DNA from: Entonaema liquescens | Lineage: Eukaryota > Ascomycota > Sordariomycetes > Xylariales > Xylariaceae | Direction: 5' to 3' | NCBI GenBank assembly: GCA_902805475.1 | Contig: CADCSX010000002.1 | Location: 1,302,001-1,366,000 of the forward strand | DNA: 64,000 nt | Shown: positions 1 through 10,475 of the stretch, in pieces | Layout: each line of letters starts with the position of its first letter | Numbering within the stretch: position 1 is the first letter of the stretch | Notes under the pieces: generated by a model | Seen by the model: the letters and a program-made list of their open reading frames with translations, nothing else | Database searches by the model: none | What the model was told of the DNA's origin: nothing | Translations under genes and position numbers: made by a program

Positions 1-781
1 ATGAACCAATAGTACCAATTTACGACGCGAGATATATGCCAGATCAATGGACGCATGAATGCGAGAAAGCATCCCTTTACAGCGAAAGTTGTTGTCCATA
101 TTAAAGACAAAAATGGGTATACCTTCTTCTGAAGGTTGAGAAGCTCATCATAGTTGGCAAGAAGGTAAGGTAGAACTTGAGGAGCGAGCAATGCAGCTGA
201 GTGCAGATAGAGGAAATAGCAGATATGATATATAATTCCGGTAGCTGCACATAAAGAGGCCGCAGCAATGATCAGGAACAGGTCGTCCAAACGTAGAGAC
301 TTTTGGTACGTGAGCCGTATTGCCATCCGCGCGATAAAGCAGCAAAGCGCTAAACCGGTCAAGACCCCGATAGCAACCTTGAAGGCATGCATATGAATCT
401 GGCCTGAGGTTTCAATGAGCCAGGCGGCCTCTTGAGCATCCAAAGAAGTATACAAGGAAGTATTAGTGCTGTCTACACAAGTTCGACGTAGCACCCCCAA
501 GGGGGTGCTGCGCATTGATTAAGGAAACGGGCAGTAATTAGGGATAGCGTACTAAACTTTGAATACCAATAAGAAGTTATTCCGACCCTTGCTAATTCTG
601 GAAAAGGAAAAAGAATAATGAAATTTTATGAAATATCATAAGATACATCAAAATACGTGGGAAACACGCTTATTCGGAAGTATTTCGGTTAAATCCCGAA
701 TCTTGCCCGTTTCCTTAATCAATGCGCAGCACCCCCTTGGGGGTGCTACGTCGAACTTGTGTAGACAGCACTAATATCCAT
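1..781 (-). CDS. Pth11-like / rhodopsin-domain membrane protein, 5' part, start disrupted by a MITE
   Basis: Partial gene running off the left edge. If the MITE at 463-774 is removed and one TA kept, the minus strand reads an ATG at 779-781 followed by about 155 codons without a stop to base 1. The peptide has three hydrophobic helices (about residues 28-50, 61-88 and 117-138) and an R-L-D-D motif at residues 59-62, just before the second helix. That arrangement is typical of fungal Pth11-like/rhodopsin-domain integral membrane proteins, a family that includes surface-sensing receptors. As the DNA stands, the old ATG reads into the MITE and stops after 11 codons. A second ATG inside the MITE left arm (513-515) is in frame with the rest. 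Family assignment is inferred from topology and motif; ligand and function are unknown. Expression after the insertion is doubtful. Confidence 0.6.
461..533 (+). repeat. MITE left terminal inverted repeat
   Basis: This is the reverse complement of 704-776 with no mismatch over 73 bp, including the TA target site. On the minus strand it contains an ATG at 513-515 in frame with the Pth11-like reading frame to its left. Confidence 0.9.
463..774. mobile_element. MITE with perfect long inverted repeats, TA target duplication
   Basis: A 312-bp element flanked by TA on both sides (461-462 and 775-776). Its two arms, 461-533 and 704-776 counting the TA, are perfect reverse complements over 73 bp. 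The unique middle is about 170 bp and AT-rich, with no coding capacity. Each arm also holds a smaller palindrome of the form GCACCCCC-AA-GGGGGTGC. TA duplication plus terminal inverted repeats is the hallmark of Tc1/mariner/pogo-type non-autonomous elements, so I infer mobilisation by such a transposase from elsewhere in the genome. Identical arms suggest a recent insertion. It sits inside the coding sequence of the Pth11-like gene. Confidence 0.85.
704..776 (-). repeat. MITE right terminal inverted repeat
   Basis: Perfect inverted partner of 461-533. The short plus-strand reading frame that starts in it (722-913) is only the mirror image of the MITE-derived start on the other strand and is not a gene. 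Confidence 0.9.
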
Positions 782-1464
782 TTTTCGTATGGATTTGGCG
801 AGATAGTCCAACCAATGGGAGTAACAGTAGTAGTAGTTTATGAAGGAGTATGTGCCTCGAGTAGTAGACTCAAGGCCATAGCGAGACCGAATGGCAATTT
901 ATGTGTGTTATAAGTCATCGTGTATGACTCTGGAATGTCCATCTTGATTGGGCTATTTCGAAATTTCTATTCACAACAATGTGGCGGTTACCTATATTAG
1001 TATTTCCTGCAGTTATGCGCTTTGGACCCCACGAATACGACAAAAATTGGCGGCGAGAAGTTATTAAAGCCAAACAAACTCCGTTAAATACGCCGACACT
1101 GTTTAACCAATCTATTGATTAATTGTCAATTGGGGGTTATTATAAAATTTGGGCTTATACTCATGTCGGCCCCTCCTACCCGCCCCCCAATATCCAAATA
1201 TGAAAAGAGTCCTAGAATCACAATGTAGGTGGTTTGTTGCTGCGTATCGATAGCGTTGTGATAGATACTAATTATAGCAGTGATTGAATTATTTGATATT
1301 TGATGAGGGGTTGTACTACTTCAATTCTAAGTACATGTTACCTAGCACAGCAAAACAAGATTAATTTTTACCCCTGATTCTTCTAGTTTATTAAAGACTA
1401 ATGGAATATTTTCAAAGCAATCCCGCTCTTTAAGAAATCTCATACGGAGAAGTCTTCTGTGGAG
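782..1464. promoter_or_regulatory. Divergent intergenic region between Pth11-like gene and P450
   Basis: About 680 bp with no supportable gene. It should hold the promoters of the leftward Pth11-like gene and the rightward P450. An AT-rich TATA-like stretch lies near 1139-1147, but I cannot tie it to either gene. No RNA gene or repeat was seen. Confidence 0.4.
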
Positions 1465-3276
1465 ATGCTCTTCGATCTTTCGTTAAGCGGAGCTAACCTG
1501 TTAGCTCTTTGTCTGCTGATAGTCGCTGGGCTTTGGCGTCGGTATGCAGCTAAATATGATAGTTTTGCCGCGATCGAAAAGCGCGATGATGTCAAGGGCA
1601 CCCCTTCAACGTTCCCTTATGTCTTCCCGTTGCTGGGAAGTCTACCAATTACATATCTATGGAGTCCAAAAGACTTCGTCTTAAACCCAAAGTAAGCATT
1701 TTTTATGTCTTCATTCAATATAGAAGCTAACTTGTTGTAGAAATTTCTTCCAAAGCACACACCCAGTTCTAGTCAAGATTCTGACTCAGGAGTTCTACGT
1801 GATCCGGGGTCCCGAGAATGTCAAAGCTCTCTTTAAAAGTTCTTCGGCGTGCACATCAATTCCCTTCGTCAAATTCGCTCTTGGATATGCCTTTGGCTTG
1901 CCAGCTAAGGCTCTAAGTCTATACGACAAGGATGACTCTGGTAGCGGACCTGTACCCCATCCAGACAGCACGGTGGAGGCTCGCAATCGCATTGACTACC
2001 GCGGGTATCAGACAATAACCCGGTTTCTAGAGGGTAAACAGCTTCTCCCCTTCTGGAATAGATTCGCAGACGATATCACAGAGCAATTGTACAGTTTGCA
2101 CGATCGCATAGGGGTTGACTGGGAATATCGCGACGACCTGATGAAGGTCGTCGGAGATGAAGTCACAGTCTCAACCATCAATGCTCTTTGCGGACCACAC
2201 CTTCTAAGGCTGAACCCACGCTTCTTGCAGGATTTTTGGGATTTTGACCGTAATTTACAGACTTATCTTCAAGGTACGCCACTAGCAGACGCGTAGTAGC
2301 GCTTTCAGCTAACCCTGTCCACAGGGATCCCTTGGTTCCTCGCGCCGAGAGCCTACGCGGCTCGAAAACGGGTACTGGACGCTGTTAAAATCTGGCAGCA
2401 GCACGCGCGAGATAACTTCAATGACTCTGCTATAGACGTTGATGGGGATGACCCGTTCTGGGGAAGTAGCTTCTTTCGAGAGAGGCACGAAATATTCCTC
2501 GAGATGGATGGGTTCGACCACGCTGCCATCGCGTCCCAGGACTTCGGAGCAATATGGGCGTAAGTTTCAGTGTTAATGTTCTAAATGAAGGGTTTACGTA
2601 TGCTGACTCCTCACATAGAGTAAGAAATTCCATCGCTACTATATCCTGGGCTGTATTCGAACTCTACCGGGATCCTGAGCTGCTTGCTAGTGTTAGGGCC
2701 GAAGTCAATACCTGTGCGACCAGAAGTGCAGACGGTCGCATCCGGTTCGACATAGATCAATTACTTCGTCTACCAATACTACAGGCCGTATATGCCGAGA
2801 CACTAAGACTCAGGATGCACTTCTACATCATCAAGATGCCCGATCGGGTTGATATGAAAATCCGGGATTGGATCATACCGAGGAGAAAGGTCATTGCCAC
2901 GCTGACAACAGTTGCACATATGGACTCGAATGCGTGGAATACTGGTTTGAATGATGAACATCCTGTCAATGAGTTCTGGGTTGGGAGATTCCTTCAACAC
3001 TCATCTGGCAGTGACCATTCTTCCACATTCTCAACCAAAGAGTACGAAGGATCATGGATTCCCTACGGAGGTGGACCACGGCAGTGTCCCGGCCGGAATT
3101 TCGCGAAACGCCAGATATTACTGACCACTGCCTTGATGGTAAGCTTATTTGATTGCGAGATATCGGATGAAGGAAAGAGTGTGCAGGAAGACTTGACATT
3201 AAAAGGCTTCGGCGGTGGGGTATCGCATCCAAGGAACCGAGTGCCAATACAAATAAGACAAAGAGATAAACAGTAA
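1465..3276 (+). CDS. Cytochrome P450 monooxygenase
   Basis: Four exons: 1465-1691, 1741-2273, 2325-2559 and 2619-3276, giving 550 residues, within the normal P450 range. All three introns (49-59 bp) have GT-AG ends and keep the frame. Residues 1-25 form a hydrophobic N-terminal anchor, as in ER-bound fungal P450s. The K-helix E-T-L-R motif lies near residue 393. The heme-binding loop YGGGPRQCPGR is near residues 482-492, with the axial thiolate Cys near 489. The start is the ATG at 1465; a GTG two codons upstream is not a plausible eukaryotic start. The general sequence style recalls fungal CYP7/CYP8-like oxysterol hydroxylase-type P450s, but the substrate cannot be deduced. No polyketide synthase, NRPS or terpene synthase lies next to it, so membership of a biosynthetic cluster is not supported within this window. 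Confidence 0.93.
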
Positions 3277-3502
3277 CTAATGCTAAACGGGGGTAAACTC
3301 GTCTTCATTTCGAAATAAAAGACGATGGCTAGTAACAATCCAATCAATTGGCTAAAATAAATTTAAAGCTTAAAATATCCCCTATTGATACACAGATTTT
3401 CTTACACATTATGGCATTACACGTTTCCCCTAACCCTTAACCCCTTTACCCCATATCCTCATGACCCCGTGCCTTTACTCCCCTATACCAAATATCACCC
3501 AT

Positions 3503-6500
3503 TCATGATGGCTTGTAATACAGTGGCTCATTGAAAACATGATACCGATGTCCTCTAACACCCCGCCCTCTGAACAGGGCTGGAAATCTCCACCCTTCAG
3601 GGACATCGTGCTCTTTAACCTTGCGGTTTCTTTTCTCGGAATTTGTATCTAAAACTGCGACTTGTGCCTTTTCGGTTTCGCTCGTAGGAACAACAAACTT
3701 TGCAACTTGTAGCTCGGTATCCGTGATGGTACTTCGCGATACCCTGGCGTAGCCTACTCTTTGTAGGCGCTTATACAATATATATTCGCACCAACGATCC
3801 CAGTCGCGCGGATCTACGTCATGCATCCCTGAAATATCGGATACGTACGTGTTATAATTACCCCGAAGAGGCTTAGTCACCAGGTAAGAGAGTAAGATTG
3901 ATGGCCTTGGTGAAGAACCCATCAATTTAGAGAGATATTCAGTTTGGAGGCGACGATCTTCTGGATCCTCTTCCTGACCGGAGTGGAACACAAAGACGTC
4001 CACCAATTCACCGTAGACATCAAGGGTTGCATGTATAGCGGGAGCCAGCTCACCTACGGGCGATGGAAGTAGATGGTGCGTTGAATTCATAATAGGGAAT
4101 TTCGACAAGAGCGCAGCACCCCACGTGTGCTTGTTCGGCCCGGGACCATAGTCGACATACATACCCAAATCCTCGGCGAGGAATTGGGTTGTATCTCTGT
4201 TTCCCATTATAATACGCTGTAAGTCAGACTCCAGCAAACCAATAACATCAATCTCGAGCTCTTTGATTAAGTCGCGCACGCGGTACTCAGAGGACCACAT
4301 ATCATTGTCAAGGGAAAAGTGAATGGTCCAAATTCCAGCAGTGATCAGTCTCGAATCTTCATGGTAGGGTTTATAATCGTTCGTTGGGAAACGTCGGAAC
4401 GCGGCAGCAATGAAAAAAAGGTTTACAATGCCTAGTGCCAAAGTATGATATTTGCGATGTCGTGACCTGGATGGCGGTTCAGGTGTTTCCTGTTGGCGTG
4501 AGTGTATCGACGTGATGTTGAATATGCCAGCGCCAATGAGCAGCATCATTGTTATCATAATCCAATCCGTATGCTCGCGAACGAGGGGTCCTCCAGGGAC
4601 GAACGCATATGCCACCACCCAAACGTGAAATAGTACCATCAGATTGTAAAGGAAAAATCCAAAGCCAAAAGTAATGGCAGGGCTCTTTTTAGAAGCCACA
4701 GTGATGAAAGGGGATGCAATAGCTGTTAGATAGAAGGCCGTAGTGAGACCACCAGAGTAGCCGAACCAACCGGGGTAGAGAGTGAGAACGGCCGCTCCGA
4801 TGCACCCAATGCCATAAGCGGACCAACTGCTAACTAGTCTCGGTAGGCGAATCCCAGTCAATAATCCAGCTGTCATTGCAACTACTGTGAACCAACCATG
4901 GGGGCCGGAGAGGGGACCACGGACTGGATAGCCGTCCCATACCCATAAAATCATGGTGCTGGTATCGGAAAGTAGCGAATGTAAACCGAAAAAGAGACCG
5001 CCAATACTCAGGGCAGCCAGCAATGACGAACCGTTCTGCTTGTCATCCTCGGCAATGCCGGTATTAAGAGGCGCTCTACGAGTAAACCTTAGCGTCGCAA
5101 ATATTGCTAATACTAATCCAGTGCCGTTATATCCACCGTTGGCTGCGTGCATGATTGGCCATATTGGGTTATTCGTTTGCCATGCATACTTGACAGCAGA
5201 GGACATTACTAGGCCGACAGTCCAGGCCAGTATTCTCGACTCGAGACGGGCGGGGTGGACAGATTCGGAGTACAGAGTGGCTGCCCACGCCAGACAGGAC
5301 ATCGCGACGCCAAAGCCAACCGTGAAAAGCCTGTAAGCTGGGTCTTTGACCTGCCACGCGAGAAGTCCGGCGAGGGATAGAAGATGGAAGGCGCGCAAAT
5401 TCTGAGTAACAAACGACCGAAACGGCTTAATACCAAGAAATAAAGGCGAAATCGTCGACATCACGAACGCTTCGTAACCAGATATACCCATATGCCAAAG
5501 TGGGAAGTACCAAATGACAATTCCCAGACTTGTGAGCATTGACCAGAAGACGAACCCATGATAGATCTCGGCAGCAGTGTCGAATACTTCGGGCCAAGAG
5601 AATGGAGCATCGAAAACGCCAGCGGTAATTTTTCCTTTTTCCTCTTCGAGGACGGCGGTCGGTTGAGACGATACATTGACCCTGCGAAACCGATCAGAAA
5701 AAGTGACGTGGTAATCCAAGTCAACCGTATGATCGCGCCAAAACTCGCCCGAACAGATGCCGCTTTTATCCCTGACAGTTATGTCATAAATGTACTGAAA
5801 AGATAGGATTATTTTCAGATGTAGGACCCTACTACAGAGTGTCTACCCCAGAACACCAGCCGACTAACAATCTCATGACTGGTTCCTCGGAAGGATAATG
5901 TTCGTAACAGGTTGTGTTGTGCATTAATGGAAGCCCCACAATCTGATCTAACCAATAATAACCTGGGCGCAATAACGACGTCTGCCGGACGAGTAAGGAT
6001 AGTGAGCCTTGTATCGGCCGGCTCGTAAAAATCGACGACTTTAATCGCTGCAAACATGGGGCTCGGGTGGAAAACAAAACAGGGGCGCAGCATCTAGTTC
6101 AAGCGAGTATGCACGTCATACCAAATTTACCTGGGAAGCCGTTGTACGTACCCCTTACTCAAGCCTTTTACGTCCCTCACTACAATTTCAAAGGAATCGA
6201 AGTCGAGCGCAGTGACGGCATCAAATGCGACATCGAAGAGGATAAGAGACCACTCGAGAAAAGAATAAGTAGTGTAAGCTGCAAACAGTGAGCAATGTCT
6301 CCGCTAGAAGCTTGAAATGGCACGAACTAACCTCCTGCTACCCGGTGAATCTTGTGCTGAATGAAGAAATAAATCATCGGAGGTATCGTGCCGAAGAAGG
6401 CTGTTGCGAGATATTTTCGATACTTAATAGCTTTGGGATTCGGTGGACTCAAGGCGATACAGCCAAAGGTCCATGGGATAGTAGCTACAAGATAGGAAAT

Positions 6501-6935
6501 CATGAATATGTCGTGCCAATCATGGTCGTCGGTCGAGGTCACGTAGGTCCACCCCCCGCAAGTAAGAGTCCTGAAAATACCCACACCAACGATGAACTTG
6601 GGGAGGGCCCTTCCAGGCTTCGCGGTAAGAAGATACCAAAGAGTGACGAGCGCAAATCTAGGACCCGACGTCAAAGCGATAAAGAGCATAAAGAAAGATC
6701 GCTCGGGGTATCGATCGCCTATGGTGGCAGAAACAGAGGGAAACCACTCGTCAGGATAGCCATAGAATTCGTTCTTAACGATCTTATGGTAATGAAGGTA
6801 TATGCCCACGGTCAAGGCACTTAGGAAGGCGGCTGTTAGAACACAATGATTAGTTAAGAAGTCATTTCTAAAGAGGGCGCATAGTTCACTAACTATACGC
6901 GACAACGGTATGAGTCCACGATATCCATTTCGCAT
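3503..6935 (-). CDS. CWH43: CWH43, GPI-anchor lipid remodelling membrane protein
   Basis: Large multi-pass ER protein that puts ceramide on GPI anchors in yeast. Exon 1 is 6935-6332 (PGAP2/Frag1-like half, with the GYPDEWFPSVSATIGDRYPE region). Exon 2 starts at 6278 (EWSLILFDVAFDAVTALDF, a strongly conserved Cwh43 stretch). The last exon runs from about 5794 to 3503. It carries further helices (LTSLGIVIWYFPLWHMGISG) and then the C-terminal PGAP2IP-like endonuclease/exonuclease/phosphatase-fold domain (IDVIGLLESD, HTWGAALLSKFPI). About 1000 residues in total, matching the family. Intron 1 (6279-6331) is clear. The join between exons 2 and 3 is not: the best in-frame solution is an intron of about 353 bp (5795-6147) with a weak GTACAA donor, long for this genome, so a short missed exon is possible. 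The ATG at 6935 has an in-frame stop directly upstream. Convergent with the P450. Confidence 0.88.
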
Positions 6936-7573
6936 TTAGAGTGGCTACCGTCGTCCCGGTATCTTTATCCTTATATTTAGATGACATGTTCGCATTCCCA
7001 AATTTTAGAGCCGAACGAGCTTTGCGCGAATGTTGAAGTTGAGAGTTGAGTTACAGGAAAACAAATCAAACAGGAACAAGCGCAAAGAACGTCGGGATTA
7101 AAAAGAAGCGTTTGGAAAAAGAAAAACTGGAAGTTGCGTCAATAGTTCCAATGGCTACCTTCCCATTCGTTTTCTCCGGATTCCTCGGTGGCCGCGGTGC
7201 TAAAGTTGTTGTGTGGGTCGATGAGCCAAGTTCGGAATCCATGCCTATCGCGTGTGTCGTGCACTAAAGTGGTAGATCCCCGCAGCTATGTAAGTGGCCC
7301 AAGCTTTAAAAGTCTTGTAGGGCTTTGTTGCATATTAGCGGACCGAATATTTTGAAGCTCCAAGATCTCACCAACCCACTAAGATTAGCTCTAGTACGGG
7401 TACCTATCTTATCTGTAAGGTCCACTATAATTTTATTTAGTCTTGAAACTTTTCTGAATTGCTGGGTTCTTCACGCAACCTACCTCTAATTTCGAAATCT
7501 TACTATCTCGTAAACCAATTCGCTTTTAGCCAAGCTAATCCGCAGATTTATCTTTTGTGGATAAGTAGTAATA
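6936..7573. promoter_or_regulatory. Divergent intergenic region CWH43 / UTP6
   Basis: About 640 bp between two outward-facing housekeeping genes. No gene is supportable; the one short plus-strand frame (7046-7267) starts at a TTG and resembles nothing known. It presumably serves as a bidirectional promoter. Confidence 0.4.
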
Positions 7574-8794
7574 ATGGCAGGCGTTCCCGAGAAAGCTCGA
7601 TTTTTCCTTGAGCAAGCGGTTCCTCAACTACGCGAATTCGAGGCCAAGGGCATATTCACCACCGACGAGATCCGTTCACTAGTACGAAAGCGCACCGATT
7701 TTGAACACCTTGTGCTATCGCCTGGAAACAAGCCAACCGACTGGTTGAATTATGCTGCTTGGGAGAAGTCACTCGAGACCCTACGCGCGAAGCGATGCCG
7801 TAGATTACAAGTCCGTACTTCATCTAAACACACAGGGCAAGGACGAGTTTTCGGGATCCTAGAGCGGGCTGTGAATAGACACCCAGGGAATCTCGAACTC
7901 TGGAAGGAGTACTTAAATTATGCAAGAGACATGAAAGCTACGAAACGTTACCGGAAGATCATAAGCAGAGCATTGAGAATGCACCCGGCGAAACCAGAGC
8001 TCTGGGTGATGGCGGGGAGAAGGTCGGCAAACCACGGAGACATGCAGGCGGCGAGGGACTTCTTCATGCGCGGCACTAGGTTTTGCACGAAAGATGCGAC
8101 TATCTGGCTCGAATACACTAAATGCGAAATGGAGTGGCTAGAGCGGATGGATGCTAAGAGAGGCAATAAAGGTGGTGCTAAAAGAGCGATCCAGGAACAA
8201 GCTGAACAGAGTGACGATGAGATCAAACTTGCCGAGGAGAGGAGCGACGACGACGATGATGATGCTGAGGATGGTCAACTTGTTCTCCCAGACCCGGGAA
8301 ATTTCGCCGCTAAAATGGTTATTGACCAAGACACCACAAAGAAGCTGGAGGGCAACTTGGAGGGCAATCCTGCGCTTGATGGAGCTATCCCTTTGGCTAT
8401 CTTCGACATCTCTAAGAAGCAACCCTTCTTTAATTCCATAGTAGCCGAGCAATTTTTCGACCTGTTCGCTGCCTTCAATACCGTTTCCGCCCAAGCCCGA
8501 CTTGTCCAACATGTATTGGACAGTATGACGGAGCTTTATCCAAATAATCCGGCAACATGCTTCTGCTATATCCGACAGCCATTAGTCAATGTCGCCATAA
8601 ATACACCTTCATATCCTAAAGTTCTGCGAGAAGCGTTGGCCCGTCTTAAATCATCTTTCTCCTCCACCACTGACAAGACCAGACTAGCCGAGAAGGTGAA
8701 GTTGTGGATAGAGCCCATCCTGGCTTCTGAAGATGTCGATACGGGCATCCGTACAGTCCTGGAACATACCCTCCGAACATTACCTAAGCCTTAA
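7574..8794 (+). CDS. UTP6: U3 snoRNA-associated protein 6 (UTP6), HAT-repeat SSU processome subunit
   Basis: Single-exon gene of 406 codons. The N-terminal segment (about residues 1-75, with EKARFFLEQAVPQLREFEAK and the EIRSLVRKRTDFEH motif) is the signature of Utp6. It is followed by HAT-type helical repeats (about 90-200, for example LELWKEYLNYARDMK and ATIWLEYTKCEMEWL). A highly acidic linker (about 212-235, runs of Asp) precedes the C-terminal helical part. Utp6 belongs to the UTP-B subcomplex of the nucleolar small-subunit processome, needed for 18S rRNA maturation. The length is close to that of the yeast protein (about 440). The ATG at 7574 follows a long AT-rich leader. It converges with the EVE-domain gene, with only 33 bp between the stop codons. 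Confidence 0.93.
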   Translation: MAGVPEKARFFLEQAVPQLREFEAKGIFTTDEIRSLVRKRTDFEHLVLSPGNKPTDWLNYAAWEKSLETLRAKRCRRLQVRTSSKHTGQGRVFGILERAVNRHPGNLELWKEYLNYARDMKATKRYRKIISRALRMHPAKPELWVMAGRRSANHGDMQAARDFFMRGTRFCTKDATIWLEYTKCEMEWLERMDAKRGNKGGAKRAIQEQAEQSDDEIKLAEERSDDDDDDAEDGQLVLPDPGNFAAKMVIDQDTTKKLEGNLEGNPALDGAIPLAIFDISKKQPFFNSIVAEQFFDLFAAFNTVSAQARLVQHVLDSMTELYPNNPATCFCYIRQPLVNVAINTPSYPKVLREALARLKSSFSSTTDKTRLAEKVKLWIEPILASEDVDTGIRTVLEHTLRTLPKP

Positions 8795-8827
8795 CAAGAC
8801 TCTATTTATTTCACATCATATAAGACC

Positions 8828-9855
8828 TTATTGAGTCTCGCCACCTCGCTGCTTCACTACATCCATCAAATACTCAAATTCAGAAGCACTCACGCGACTC
8901 ACACTCAGCCGGCTCTGCTTTAGCATCTGCATATTCTCAAGCGGCTGACCCGGCTGGCCCATCTCACGTAGTTCCTTCAGTCCAATCTGCTTGCTGAACT
9001 TACTACGGAACTCGACATGCACGACACTCCATTTTGGGTTATCGGGTTTGGAAGAAGCGTCATAGTATGGCGCTTTGGAGTCATGTGCCGATACTGGCAT
9101 ATGGTAAGGAGCAGATCCGTGCAATCAGGAGGAAAACTTACAGTCTGGCGAATGTTCTTGCACGATCTCCATCGTGCCAACGATGCCAGGCTCTTTGCAA
9201 TTTGAGTGGTAGAAGAAAGCTACGTCGCCTTTCTTCATAGCCCGCAGGTTATTCCGGGCAACATAATTTCGAATCCCTAATAAACTTGTGAGCACCTAGG
9301 CGTGATATATAGAACGAATGAGACTAGATATGAACTGGCGAGCTAGCTTGTCATGAATAAAAGATCTTACCATCCCAGGGTTCGGGTTCTGTCCGCGAGG
9401 CCAAATCATCAATGGAGAATTTGACATCAACACCGTTTTCAAATCGTGACTCAGGCTCAGCTTTTAAGAGCCAGTATGACCTTTCTGAAGAGTCGGAGTT
9501 CTCATTCGACTCGGGCTTTGAGGCCGTGCTTGGCTTTGCAGTACTCTTCGCCTTTTTCCGGTTTTGGGTTTCCTAAGATGCGATGCTTAGAGTTACGTTC
9601 TTCAAGTACAACGATAATTGATTACTCATATCAGGACGCTATTGGAAATATAGTTCTTACTTTGAAGGCCTTGGAATGAGGTAACTTCTTAGAAACCTTC
9701 TCATTTTTGGCGGGTTGAGCCGGGCTTGTTTCTGTCGGCTCGTTCTTACTGACTTCAGTCGTTTGATCCGGGGTTGCTGGTTTGCGACGCGTCGACCTTC
9801 GTAGGCCCGTGGTGTCCGACGCGGTCTCGAGCTGACTTGCTTTGCGCTTAACCAT
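8828..9855 (-). CDS. EVE-domain protein, thymocyte nuclear protein 1 (THYN1)-like
   Basis: Four exons: 9855-9661, 9572-9371, 9276-9142 and 9093-8828, giving 265 residues with all joins in frame. The first 95 residues are basic and low-complexity (MVKRKASQLE, then RRSTRRKPATP), probably a nuclear-localising tail. The EVE (PUA-like) fold starts at SYWLLKAEPESRFENG and continues through WDGIRNYVARNNLRAMKKGD, the conserved FFYHSNCKEPGIVGTMEI strand and PYYDASSKPDNPKW. These are the diagnostic motifs of THYN1/EVE proteins, which are thought to recognise modified bases in DNA or RNA. Introns are 48-94 bp. The function in fungi is not established. Confidence 0.92.
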
Positions 9856-10475
9856 CTTGAAAATATTGGAAATTTATTACAATCAATGAGATCTGGTTAG
9901 ATTTAAAAAATGGATTTCTTGAAATGATATGCGAAGAGTAGTAAATGTTGCGAAGAATGATATTGTACGACAATTCCGTCAGTAAACGCGCACGAGCCGT
10001 ACATAAGCCCCACACAGACATGTACCTAGGTACTTAAAGCAGTCTTTACCTCAACTTCAAAGTTAGAGTACATGTCAAAGATTTAGATAAGTACTGTCGA
10101 ACAAACTTCGAAGATTTGAAACGAGATATTTTAACCACCTATTAGCTAACCGAGATGACTATCCACCTAGTTACCTAGGTACCTACCTAGACATTTTTAT
10201 GCGCCTCCATTATCCATTCCCATGACCCTAGATATTGATCACGTCAACCTTTCTTGACGTATCTCGAATATCATATCAAAATCCGCAAGGATTCTTTTAT
10301 GCGAGCGTATTGTCGAGCAAGAAATGCTCTACAAGCCGCGTGATACGTAAACAACTTCTTCGTAACACCCGAACGAGTTGCCAACTTAGGCGCATCCATA
10401 TCGGGCCTCTTGTTCCCCTCTCCCCTAATTTCCAACTTCCGATCCAATATTATTCTCGCCAATGCATCTTGCGTG
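9856..10475. other. Intergenic, TACCTAGGTA-type palindromes
   Basis: About 620 bp without a supportable gene. It holds two clusters of the short palindrome TACCTAGGTA (10022-10033 and 10172-10190), which recurs in several other intergenic regions of the window. The short overlapping frames on both strands have no recognisable content. Confidence 0.5.

Noticed and set aside
722..913. Plus-strand frame of 63 codons starting in the MITE
   Set aside because: Its start is the right inverted repeat; the same peptide opening appears on the other strand at 515, where it joins a real gene. After the arm it runs into non-coding sequence.
6067..6824. Plus-strand frames opposite CWH43
   Set aside because: They are antisense to conserved Cwh43 exons and have no protein-like conservation.
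7046..7267. 73-codon frame before UTP6
   Set aside because: Starts at TTG, is low-complexity, and lies in a short divergent promoter region.
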